NCBI GenBank assembly: GCA_030831125.1
Contig: JAURLQ010000071.1
Coordinates: 1-39,770, forward strand
DNA length: 39,770 bases
Reading direction: 5' to 3'
From: Gammaproteobacteria bacterium
GTDB lineage: Bacteria; Pseudomonadota; Gammaproteobacteria; Pseudomonadales; Pseudohongiellaceae
The notes beneath the pieces are model-generated. The model saw nothing but the letters and a program-made list of their open reading frames with translations. It was not told the origin of the DNA and did no database searches. Positions 1-6,950 of this stretch are shown piece by piece; position 1 is the stretch's first letter; every line of letters starts with the position of its first letter. Made by a program: the position numbers and the translations under genes.

Positions 1-555
1 AGTGCCCGCTTCAAATTTGAAACCTTCAAATTCCCGGTTGAGCACAAAGTTGACCACTCCGCCAAGGGCATCCGCTCCATAGGCAGCGGAGGCGCCGCCG
101 GTCACCACGTCAACAGTGCTCAACAGTGCTGTTGGGAAAGTATCAATCCCTACCGAACCGCTGATATCCGCAGGCACCATGCGGGAACCGTCAAACAACA
201 CCAGGGTACGGTTGGATCCTATATTGCGGAGATTCAGGAAGCTGGTGCCTGACCCTGCATTCATTGCACCTGTAGAACTCTGGGCACTGCGATTGCCGAA
301 AAACTGCGGCAATCCATTCAATTGCTCTGCAACCGTCCCACCGGGATCAAAAGTGGCCAGTTCTGGCATGGTGACTGCCGTGACAGGTATGGGCGTCACC
401 ATCCCGCTGGTCTGACGAATTCGGGAACCGGTAACGGTGATCTCGTCTATGCTCGCATCCTGGGCATAGAGTGTGGCGGTCCCGCTTACCCCCATGATTG
501 CCGCAACGGCAGTACATAACAGTTTGCGTGTGGTTTTCAGATGACGGATTTGCAT
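1..555 (-). CDS. TonB-dependent outer-membrane receptor, N-terminal part (runs off the window)
   Basis: The first 185 residues of a TonB-dependent receptor are present; the beta-barrel lies beyond the left edge. A signal peptide covers about residues 1-32 (basic start, hydrophobic core, LYAQ before Asp-33). A TonB-box-like EITVTGSRI is at 38-46. The plug domain follows, with the family's conserved FLNLRNIGSNRTLVLFDG region (106-123) and GGASAAYGADALGGVVNF (153-170). The ATG at 553-555 has a GAGGGGG-type ribosome site about a dozen bases upstream. Such receptors import large substrates using proton-motive force relayed by TonB-ExbB-ExbD; an exbBD pair lies at 12221-13280. The substrate cannot be read from the plug. 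The plug resembles receptors often linked to glycan or other carbon uptake rather than classical siderophore receptors, but that is inference. Confidence 0.93.
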   Translation of the reverse strand, partial: MQIRHLKTTRKLLCTAVAAIMGVSGTATLYAQDASIDEITVTGSRIRQTSGMVTPIPVTAVTMPELATFDPGGTVAEQLNGLPQFFGNRSAQSSTGAMNAGSGTSFLNLRNIGSNRTLVLFDGSRMVPADISGSVGIDTFPTALLSTVDVVTGGASAAYGADALGGVVNFVLNREFEGFKFEAGT

Positions 556-1415
556 TTTCTTTATACCCCCCTCAGGAAATTGCGAAAATTGCACCTTATT
601 GAACTTGCCTGTCTGTGATCATTCTTCTGCCGGAAAACCGATCTTGCCTGTTCGTTGACGGGGCCCGTTACGCTGTTTGCTTGCACTGCCGAAAAGACTG
701 ACCCACCGCCCGCAATTCTGATTTAGGCATCCAAACCAGACTACGGGAGAACACAATGACAATTACTTCAGATGATCCACTCTTGGCAAGTACCGCCTAG
801 TTCGGATTTTTTCTTTTTTAATGATTGGAATTTCGAAGAGCTGAACCTGTGAATATCAAATTTTATGCAGAAATTACTTATGTATTTCTAATAGGTACAT
901 TTGGAATCAAAAATAAAAAATGACTATATTTCACTACTACAAATCCAACATTTTTCCTTATTTACAAAGGCGTATGAATTTGGACCGTGTGAATATTTAC
1001 CACATGTATGCGCGCTATTTTAATTCTGCTTTCTTGATATGGAACCAAATGCGGAAATGTTGTTACTCTGCCTATCTTTATTTTTGCAGGATCTCTTCTG
1101 ATAATTCATATTTAAATCCTGTAAATTCATTCACTCTGCAAAAGAAGAATGTGATCGTAAATACAGCCTCACAATACGAAAAGCGTGAATGTTCATGCCA
1201 TCATAATTCCGCTCTGTCCTCAGCCTTCAGGGGTGTAATTCAGATTGTATGTGACTGGCTTGTTGTGAGTGTAGGCATGGCTGGCTCCTTAGGGCTGTGT
1301 TGGTGGAGCATTCAGGATAGTAAAGGTTGGTGATACCGCCAGTTTTATCTCAAGGGGTTCACAGCCGCTACGGATATGGGGTAAAACAGCAAAAGACAAA
1401 CAAGGAAGAACACCA
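556..1415. other. Gene-poor region with an AT-rich patch
   Basis: About 860 bases with no convincing gene. Between roughly 800 and 1190 the sequence is strongly AT-rich: 30 of 120 bases are G or C at 841-960, far below the rest of the window. A 14-codon reading frame at 755-799 (MTITSDDPLLASTA) has a good GGGAG ribosome site seven bases upstream and stops just before a T-rich run, so it may be the stump of a truncated gene. The low GC and the nearby integrase suggest acquired DNA. I see no copy of the tRNA-Leu 3' end here that could be the second attachment site. Confidence 0.5.
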
Positions 1416-1898
1416 ATGCCAACAGCTCGATCATTTCTACTGCCACTGGCTGCTGTATCTGCTATCTGCTTATCGAGCATCGCCAATGCTCAGGAGCGTG
1501 AGGTATGGGCTTGTCAGTCAGTCAAAAGGGCAGGATTGAAAATGATGAACAACAATTGGCAGACAATGGAGTTTGATAATGAAACTCTGTTGCTGACGAT
1601 CGATGGCGCAAGTAGTAGCTGGAAAGTACCCAGTGGTGATTGGCCAGCCACGTGTACAGAAAAAGGCGTGTTCGTTTCATGCAACGATGATGTAGGTGGC
1701 GTCAACAAGGTTGTTTTGGCGCGTGATAGCGGGAGAGCAGCTTTCATTGATGTCTATGGCGGGCTTATGCCCCCTGAAAATGAGAGAGGCATGATGGTTG
1801 GGTCGTACAACTGCACCATCATTGCGAAGCAGCTCGAGCAACATGACAGGTTGGTAGATGTGACTCATGCGCATCTTGGATGCTATGAAGTCATGTAG
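1416..1898 (+). CDS. Small exported protein of unknown function
   Basis: A 160-residue protein that I do not recognise. Residues 1-25 form a clear Sec signal peptide (MPTARS, hydrophobic core, SSIANA before Gln-26), so the mature protein of about 135 residues should be periplasmic or secreted. The mature part has five cysteines (in WAC, ATC, VSC, YNC and LGC contexts), which could form disulfides in the periplasm. An AAGGAAG ribosome site lies about seven bases before the ATG, which supports this start and expression. The gene converges on the integrase, the two stop codons being 14 bases apart, and probably belongs to the same acquired segment. No enzymatic motif is visible. Confidence 0.7.
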   Translation: MPTARSFLLPLAAVSAICLSSIANAQEREVWACQSVKRAGLKMMNNNWQTMEFDNETLLLTIDGASSSWKVPSGDWPATCTEKGVFVSCNDDVGGVNKVVLARDSGRAAFIDVYGGLMPPENERGMMVGSYNCTIIAKQLEQHDRLVDVTHAHLGCYEVM

Positions 1899-1912
1899 AT
1901 CTTCGAAGTAGC

Positions 1913-3160
1913 TCATGCTTTTTCAGCAACAGGAAAAGACACTACGTTAGTAGCATCAGTATCAGCATCATGAGTTGAGTGTATTGGAGAAGCATCCCAT
2001 GGCCTGACAATGTCATCTTCGATAGCCTGCATTATTGGCAGAAGAGCCGTTGCAGTCCGCTGTATATACCTATCAGTCACGCTGCCTTTCGCATGATTCA
2101 GGAGTTTAGCAATCTGGTCATGATTGAAGCCATGCTCTGCCGCAACAGTCGCAGCAGTACGTCTCAAATCGTGAGCAGTAAACTCTAACCCTGACTGAGA
2201 CGCCACCAAGTCTACAACGCCATCCATTGAAGCGGCTTTCGTCCCGCCTCTGCCCGGGAAAACAAATTCGCTCTCGTTTGCATTATTGTCGAATACAAGC
2301 CGAACGAGTCGAGTTATCGGAAGTGTGTGGTCGGTCTTATTCTTTGTCTCCCGGACAGTGAATGTCTCCTCTCCAACATCTTCCCATCTGAGCGTTCGGG
2401 CTTCGTTAATTCGGAGGCCCGTAACCAGAAGTAGCAGCACAAAATCGGCTTGGGCAGTCTTTACAGGCCCGCTGTACTCGGGATGATGAACTTCAGATAG
2501 GAATCCGAACAGATTCTGGCGCTCCTCGTCGCCCAAGAAACGATCACGAGGCTTGAGCGTAGCTCGTGCTCTTTTTTCTTTGAGAACCAGTACAGGATTC
2601 CCTTCCGGCAATAGCGGCTCACCCATGTAGCGGTCACCTACATAGGAGTTCATAACTGCCGATAAGTACCGCATGGCTTTCTGGGCCTCTGCAAGCCCTT
2701 TGGGGTTGGCCTGTTTTGACCATTTTGAGGTCTTGGTGATTCGCTTTTGAATTAACTGGTAGCGTGACAGAACGTCTCTTCTGGTTATGACATTCAGCGG
2801 CTTATCTAGCCAATCGGCAAAAGCACGTTGTATGACTTGTCTGTATGACTTGAGGGTGGAGGGCCTGAGTTGGCGTAGCTGCAAATACTCATCCAGCGCC
2901 TCTCCAAGCGTGATTTTGAGCTGCTGCTGGGCCTCTGCTTTCCGTTTACGGGTTTCGTTGGGGTTTTGGCCTGCGCTGAGTGCAGCCAGTTGCTGCTTGG
3001 CCGCAGACCTGGCTTGAGCAGGAGTCAATACATCTGCTCGGCCAAGAGTGATGGTTACGACACGGTCTATGCCCTTCTGACGGGCTTTGACGACCCACGT
3101 TGTACCTGTTCTCCCAGTGCGTTTGTAGAGACCAGCTAGTTTCGTGTCCTTCTCTAACAT
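1913..3160 (-). CDS. int: Tyrosine-family site-specific integrase
   Basis: A 415-residue phage/island integrase. The N-terminal part (about 1-80) resembles an arm-type DNA-binding domain and residues 85-175 a core-binding SAM-like domain. The catalytic domain holds the family's residues in order: Arg-250 (TGLRINEA), His-330 and Arg-333 (HDLRRT), His-356 (LLNHA) and the nucleophile Tyr-365 (DRYIQ). All are present, so the enzyme is probably active. Its start lies 100 bases from the 3' end of tRNA-Leu, the usual arrangement for an element integrated into a tRNA gene, with the integrase at the tRNA-proximal end. A tandem repeat array fills the gap. The element must extend leftwards, and its other end is not identified in this window. 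Confidence 0.95.
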   Translation of the reverse strand: MLEKDTKLAGLYKRTGRTGTTWVVKARQKGIDRVVTITLGRADVLTPAQARSAAKQQLAALSAGQNPNETRKRKAEAQQQLKITLGEALDEYLQLRQLRPSTLKSYRQVIQRAFADWLDKPLNVITRRDVLSRYQLIQKRITKTSKWSKQANPKGLAEAQKAMRYLSAVMNSYVGDRYMGEPLLPEGNPVLVLKEKRARATLKPRDRFLGDEERQNLFGFLSEVHHPEYSGPVKTAQADFVLLLLVTGLRINEARTLRWEDVGEETFTVRETKNKTDHTLPITRLVRLVFDNNANESEFVFPGRGGTKAASMDGVVDLVASQSGLEFTAHDLRRTAATVAAEHGFNHDQIAKLLNHAKGSVTDRYIQRTATALLPIMQAIEDDIVRPWDASPIHSTHDADTDATNVVSFPVAEKA

Positions 3161-3173
3161 GGCAAAGAACCTT

Positions 3174-3206
3174 GTTGCTAAGGCGTTGCTAAGGCGTTGC
3201 TAAATG
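3174..3206. repeat. Phased 11-bp repeats upstream of the integrase
   Basis: The sequence GTTGCTAAGGC occurs twice in tandem (3174-3184, 3185-3195), and GTTGCTAA begins a third unit at 3196, each 11 bases apart, about one helical turn. Two more GCTAA motifs follow at about 3233-3245. Their position between int and the tRNA attachment site fits arm-type integrase sites or excisionase sites (inference). They overlap the region where the int promoter should lie, so they may also control int expression. Confidence 0.6.
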
Positions 3207-3259
3207 CTAGCGCGTAGAAGAGTGCTCGTAAAGCTAATATGCTAACTTATTGATTTATA

Positions 3260-3346
3260 TGGTGCCCGGGACCGGAATCGAACCGGTACGGGGTTTCCCC
3301 CGAGGGATTTTAAGTCCCTTGCGTCTACCAATTTCGCCACCCGGGC
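3260..3346 (-). tRNA. leuZ: tRNA-Leu (anticodon UAA)
   Basis: An 87-base class II tRNA read on the minus strand. The acceptor arms GCCCGGG and CCCGGGC pair perfectly. The anticodon loop CTTAAAA gives UAA, and there is a long variable arm (CTCGGGGGAAACCCCG). The T-arm GGTTCGATTCC is normal and CCA is encoded. It is the last of three tRNA genes, in the same order as Escherichia glyW-cysT-leuZ. Its 3' end faces the integrase and probably serves as the attachment site; the gene remains intact. Confidence 0.97.
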
Positions 3347-3403
3347 ATGCGCAGTGCATACCTGTGCAAAGCAGCAATTGGTCTGGGATAGGAGGCTGGG
3401 AAT

Positions 3404-3477
3404 TGGAGGCTGGAGTCGGAATCGAACCGGCGTACACGGAGTTGCAGTCCGCTGCATAACCACTCTGCCATCCAGCC
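3404..3477 (-). tRNA. cysT: tRNA-Cys (anticodon GCA)
   Basis: A 74-base cloverleaf with acceptor arms GGCTGGA and TCCAGCC, anticodon loop CTGCAAC giving GCA, a normal T-arm, the U73 discriminator expected for tRNA-Cys, and encoded CCA. It sits between the Gly and Leu tRNA genes and is probably co-transcribed with them. Just downstream, the 9-mer GGAGGCTGG (plus strand) that spans the tRNA 3' end is repeated at 3391-3399. Confidence 0.97.
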
Positions 3478-3518
3478 TTTCTGGGACCAAATCCTGGTTT
3501 GCGGAGACACAGGCAAAC

Positions 3519-3594
<76 letters not shown>

Positions 3595-3657
3595 GTTTAC
3601 CAATTTGTCCCTTTGTCCAGACTGCTATTGTTGCCTTTAGCTTCTGACCAGAGTTCC

Positions 3658-3663
3658 AATATA
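3658..3663 (-). promoter_or_regulatory. Possible extended -10 of a tRNA promoter
   Basis: Read on the minus strand, TGTTATATT gives an extended -10 hexamer TATATT about 64 bases before the mature 5' end of tRNA-Gly. No good -35 is visible, which extended -10 promoters tolerate. The placement suits the start of the three-tRNA unit. It rests on sequence similarity only. Confidence 0.3.
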
Positions 3664-3718
3664 ACAGGCTCTTTGGCCGGACCGGATATCTTTGTTGGCA
3701 GATTCAGGCTTGGTGCCC

Positions 3719-3738
3719 TGCTCTACCAGCTATTTCCG
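3719..3738 (-). pseudogene. Remnant of a second tRNA-Gly (D-arm fragment)
   Basis: The minus strand reads CGGAAATAGCTGGTAGAGCA. This matches the first part of the intact tRNA-Gly at 3594 with one substitution and loss of CAGTT in the D-loop. Nothing resembling the anticodon or T-arm follows. Tandem tRNA-Gly genes occur at this locus in relatives, so a decayed duplicate is plausible; a chance match over 20 bases cannot be excluded. Confidence 0.4.
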
Positions 3739-3840
3739 TGTCCACCCCGGTTCGGTCCAGTGGATATGATCCATTAGTGGTTTGGACCGGGGCTCAAAAG
3801 AGGGCGCCATTCTAATCTCTGCAGGGCGCAAGTCAAGTGT

Positions 3841-3862
3841 AAAGAGGCGGTTAAGCCGCTTA
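3841..3862 (-). terminator. Weak hairpin at the pgsA stop codon
   Basis: Immediately after the pgsA TAA the minus strand reads GCGGCTTAACCGC, a four-base-pair stem, followed by CTCTTT. The short stem and imperfect T-run make it a weak intrinsic terminator at best, so read-through into the tRNA genes is possible. Confidence 0.3.
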
Positions 3863-4417
3863 TTTCAAGCCTTCCTTCAGCTGTGTCCACGCACCACCCA
3901 GATAGACCAGCATGGACCACAGCGTGAGCAGTGCAGCAAGGTTGAGCAGTGTGTAACCAGTAATCCTGATCAGCTCGGGACCACTGGTATCGGTGGCCAG
4001 GAGCACGATCAATGCAATCATCTGAACAGTGGTTTTGACCTTGCCGATTTTACCCACTGCCACCGCATCACGCTGCTGTGTTTCGGCCATCCATTCGCGC
4101 AGAGCAGAGACGAACACTTCCCTGCCGACAATCAGTGCGGCTGGCACGATATACCAGGGGCTGGGATAACTAGCCGCGAGCATGACGAGGGTAATGGCTA
4201 CCAGCATCTTGTCGGCTACTGGGTCGAGAAAGGCGCCAAAACGTGAGCACTGGTTCATTTTGCGGGCAACATAGCCGTCGAGCCAGTCGGTAATACAGGC
4301 GATGATGAAGACGCCGGCCGCCATGAGGTGGTGCCCACTGAAATCCACGTAGTACAGGCCCATGAAAACGGGTATCAGCAATACGCGCAGAATGGTAAAA
4401 AAATTGGCCAGCGTCAT
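3860..4417 (-). CDS. pgsA: Phosphatidylglycerophosphate synthase
   Basis: Transfers the phosphatidyl group of CDP-diacylglycerol to glycerol-3-phosphate in the inner membrane, the first step to phosphatidylglycerol and cardiolipin. The 185 residues match the family's length. The CDP-alcohol phosphotransferase motif is complete: Asp-44, Asp-47, Gly-48, Ala-51, Arg-52, Gly-61, Asp-65 and Asp-69 in the D-x2-DG-x2-AR-x8-G-x3-D-x3-D pattern. Several hydrophobic segments are evident. The gene lies downstream of uvrC and upstream of the Gly-Cys-Leu tRNAs, the order known from Escherichia and related bacteria. Unlike the usual tight uvrC-pgsA spacing, 347 bases carrying a palindromic repeat separate them here. 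Confidence 0.96.
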   Translation of the reverse strand: MTLANFFTILRVLLIPVFMGLYYVDFSGHHLMAAGVFIIACITDWLDGYVARKMNQCSRFGAFLDPVADKMLVAITLVMLAASYPSPWYIVPAALIVGREVFVSALREWMAETQQRDAVAVGKIGKVKTTVQMIALIVLLATDTSGPELIRITGYTLLNLAALLTLWSMLVYLGGAWTQLKEGLK

Positions 4418-4449
4418 TTCTTTCTCTCTTTCGGGAATTCTACCCCATC

Positions 4450-4712
4450 AGGAGGGATTGCTGGGCAACAATGTGCACGAATACCACTGTCCCGGTTTGA
4501 TCAAATAATACTGGATATACGCACCTTTCAGTTGGTGCCTCTTCGACACGCCGTAAACCTGTCCCTGGGGGCTGGACTGCGCCCGCAAGCGGGTTCAGCC
4601 ACCTGCCGGGGCAGGTGTCGTTCCACAATGCAGCAAGCTGCGCTTGCAATACGTATTGTTCCACCCATGCCACAGACGGTCGTTCAAACTATTACAGCAA
4701 CCCAGCCTCATC
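4450..4712. repeat. Palindromic intergenic element, copy 1 (expanded)
   Basis: This element fills most of the 347-base gap between uvrC and pgsA. The ends of its core match the other copies: CGACACGCCGTAAACC from 4544 and CATGCCACAGACGGTCG to about 4682. Instead of a simple second hairpin, the middle holds about 85 extra bases with its own hairpins: CCCGC/GCGGG, CACCTGCC/GGCAGGTG, and the 12-base palindrome CAATACGTATTG. Flanks (GGATTGCTG near 4456 and ATTACAGCAACCC near 4691) resemble the terminal inverted repeat of copy 2. No gene is visible here. Confidence 0.7.
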
Positions 4713-4764
4713 AAGTATCAATGAATGTTCTTAAAGCGGCACTACCTGTCCTGGCAACTGCACC

Positions 4765-6651
4765 TCAGGCGCTGTGCAGATGTTCATAGATGCTTTCTGC
4801 CAGTTGTCGGCTTATACCCTGCACACGCTGCAAATCCTCGACGCTGGCCCTGCGTATTTCCTGTTGACCACCGAAATGCCGCAGCAGGTCGCGCCGTTTG
4901 GTGGGGCCCACACCCGGAATTTCCTCCAGTTGTGAGCGTGTGCGGGCCTTGCCCCGGCGCTGTCGATGGGAGGTGATGGCAAAACGATGCGCCTCGTCGC
5001 GTATATGTTGCAGCAGATGCAGAGCCGGCGATTCGGCGTTCAGCACCAGTTCCTTGTGGCTGCCACCAAGCAACAGGGTTTCCTGACCTGCCTTGCGGCT
5101 GATCCCCTTGGCGATGCCAAGCAACAGCACTTCTTCAACACCAAGCGTCGTCAGCACTTCCTCTGCCTGTGCCAATTGCCCCAGGCCGCCATCAATAATC
5201 AGGATATCGGGCATCTTGCCCTCACCTTTTTGCAAACGTGTAAAACGGCGTTTCAGTGCCTGATGCATAGCAGCATAGTCGTCACCTGGCGTAATGCCTT
5301 CGATATTGAATTTGCGATAGTCCGACTTGAGCGGGCCGTTGCTGTCGAATACCACACAAGAGGCCACCGTGGCCTCGCCCGAGCTATGGCTTATGTCGAA
5401 GCATTCCAGCCGCTTTGGCGCAGCATCCTGATTCAGTACTGAACCCAGACTTGAAAATCGTTTCTGCATGTTCTGCTTGCTGTTCAGTTTCCCTTCCATG
5501 CCATGCGCTGCATTGGTTACCGCAAGCTCGAGCCACCTTGCCCTGTGCCCTCTTACCTTGCTGGCTATGCTGATACGACGCTTGCCTACCCAGGCCAGGC
5601 CTTCTTCCAGAGTAGCCTTGTCTTCTGGTTCATGGCTGCAGATGACTTCCTTCGGCAAGGTAAACTGGCTCTGCTCACTCAGATAATAACGCCCGATAAA
5701 GGCCTGCAGGCAGGCTTCGGGGGTAGTTTCCAGTGCAAAGCGCGGAAAGAAATTACGCGCACCAAGCACGCGCCCATGCCGGACCATCATCAGATGCACA
5801 CACACCACACCGGCCGATTCCGCCAGTGCCAGCACATCCACATCGCCCTTTTCACCTGCCACATACTGGCGTTCCTGGATAAGTCGCAGATCCCTGACCT
5901 GATCGCGTAGCACGCCAGCCTCTTCAAAGCGCAGCTCCTTTGCCAGACTTTCCATTTTGCCGCTCAGCTCTTCCATTACCCTGTCGTTTTCTCCTTCCAG
6001 AAACAACACCGAGTGCCGCACATCTTCCGCATAATCCTCAGGCGTAGTCAGATTTACACAGGGGCCTGAACAGCGCTTTATCTGGTACTGCAAACAGGGA
6101 CGCGTCCTGCTCCTGAAATAGGAATCCTCACATTGCCGCACCCTGAAAACCTTCTGCAATATGGCCAGCGATTCGCGCACTGCACTGGCGCTCGGAAACG
6201 GACCGTAATATTCCCCCTTCTGTTTTTTCGCACCGCGATGCAGCGCCAGCCGGGGAAAGGTGTCCTGAGAACTGAGATAGATAAAAGGATAGGATTTGTC
6301 GTCGCGCAACATGATGTTGTAGGGCGGACGTTTTTCCTTGATCAGGGTTTGTTCAAGCAGCAGCGCTTCGGTCTCGCTGTTGGTCAGCGTGGTTTCAATG
6401 CTGTGTATACGACTGACCAGTGCAAGGGTCTTGCTGTCGAGCCCACTGCCCCGAAAATAGTTACCCAGGCGCTTTTTGAGATTTTTTGCCTTGCCCACAT
6501 AAAGCGTATCGCCTTCGGTATCCAGCATGCGATACACACCAGGGCGAGAACTGGCATGTTTCAGAAAAGTGGCATGATCAAAGCGTTCATGCGCCTTGAT
6601 GTCGAGGGCATTGAGCGGGACTGCAACTTTTTTTGCTTTGGGCTTGGCCAT
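4765..6651 (-). CDS. uvrC: Excinuclease ABC subunit C
   Basis: Makes both incisions around bulky DNA lesions in nucleotide-excision repair, working with UvrB. Domains in order: a GIY-YIG nuclease near residues 35-115 (GVYRMLDTEGDTLYVGKAKN), a UVR motif that binds UvrB (ELRFEEAGVLRDQV), an RNase H-like 5' nuclease (RLECFDISHSSGEA) and C-terminal helix-hairpin-helix motifs (EEIPGVGPTKRRDLL). At about 628 residues it is full length. I chose the ATG at 6651; a TTG five codons upstream is possible, and neither has a strong ribosome site. In Escherichia and Pseudomonas a uvrY/gacA response regulator precedes uvrC; here a palindromic repeat and then murB occupy that place. Confidence 0.96.
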   Translation of the reverse strand: MAKPKAKKVAVPLNALDIKAHERFDHATFLKHASSRPGVYRMLDTEGDTLYVGKAKNLKKRLGNYFRGSGLDSKTLALVSRIHSIETTLTNSETEALLLEQTLIKEKRPPYNIMLRDDKSYPFIYLSSQDTFPRLALHRGAKKQKGEYYGPFPSASAVRESLAILQKVFRVRQCEDSYFRSRTRPCLQYQIKRCSGPCVNLTTPEDYAEDVRHSVLFLEGENDRVMEELSGKMESLAKELRFEEAGVLRDQVRDLRLIQERQYVAGEKGDVDVLALAESAGVVCVHLMMVRHGRVLGARNFFPRFALETTPEACLQAFIGRYYLSEQSQFTLPKEVICSHEPEDKATLEEGLAWVGKRRISIASKVRGHRARWLELAVTNAAHGMEGKLNSKQNMQKRFSSLGSVLNQDAAPKRLECFDISHSSGEATVASCVVFDSNGPLKSDYRKFNIEGITPGDDYAAMHQALKRRFTRLQKGEGKMPDILIIDGGLGQLAQAEEVLTTLGVEEVLLLGIAKGISRKAGQETLLLGGSHKELVLNAESPALHLLQHIRDEAHRFAITSHRQRRGKARTRSQLEEIPGVGPTKRRDLLRHFGGQQEIRRASVEDLQRVQGISRQLAESIYEHLHSA

Positions 6652-6677
6652 TTCAACAATTATCAATAAGAAAAATC

Positions 6678-6863
6678 TGGTAGTGCCTCAGTTTGATAAT
6701 GACCATCAAATACGGCTGGATTGCAGTAATAATTTTCGCGACACGCCGTAAACCCATCTATGGGGGCTCGGCTGCGGCATCCATGCCGCAGACGGTCGCT
6801 CAACCTATTACTGCAATCCCGCCTCAGCTGGAACTTCCCGAAATTCAAACTGAGTCACTACCA
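6678..6863. repeat. Palindromic intergenic element, copy 2 (nested inverted repeats)
   Basis: The outer arms are 6678-6696 (TGGTAGTGCCTCAGTTTGA) and 6845-6863, a 19-base inverted repeat with one mismatch. Inside is a perfect 14-base inverted repeat, GGATTGCAGTAATA at 6718-6731 and its complement at 6806-6819. The 63-base core (6737-6799) starts CGCGACACGCCGTAAA, contains the hairpin CCCAT-CT-ATGGG and the perfect 9-base-pair hairpin CTGCGGCAT-CC-ATGCCGCAG, and ends GACGGTCGC. It lies between murB and uvrC. No protein is encoded; the form resembles a small non-autonomous mobile element. Confidence 0.85.
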
Positions 6864-6950
6864 ATAATCTGATTATTCGTGAATCTTGACAGCGAAAGAC
6901 TCTGACTGGATCTGAGACCGTCTGTAAAATTGGGGCAAAGCATAACCGTT

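Noticed and set aside
920-1333. A 137-codon plus-strand frame in the AT-rich region
   Set aside because: There is no ribosome site, the composition is odd (many Cys, Tyr and Asn) and no motif is visible; it runs from the AT-rich patch into normal DNA as a chance frame would.
556-1900. A second attachment site matching the tRNA-Leu 3' end
   Set aside because: I looked for TGGTGCCCGGGACC and the T-arm sequence and found nothing longer than a few bases.
6863-6877. AATAATC-T-GATTATT palindrome as a murB terminator
   Set aside because: The stem is all weak pairs apart from one, and no T-run follows on the minus strand; it could equally be an operator or chance.
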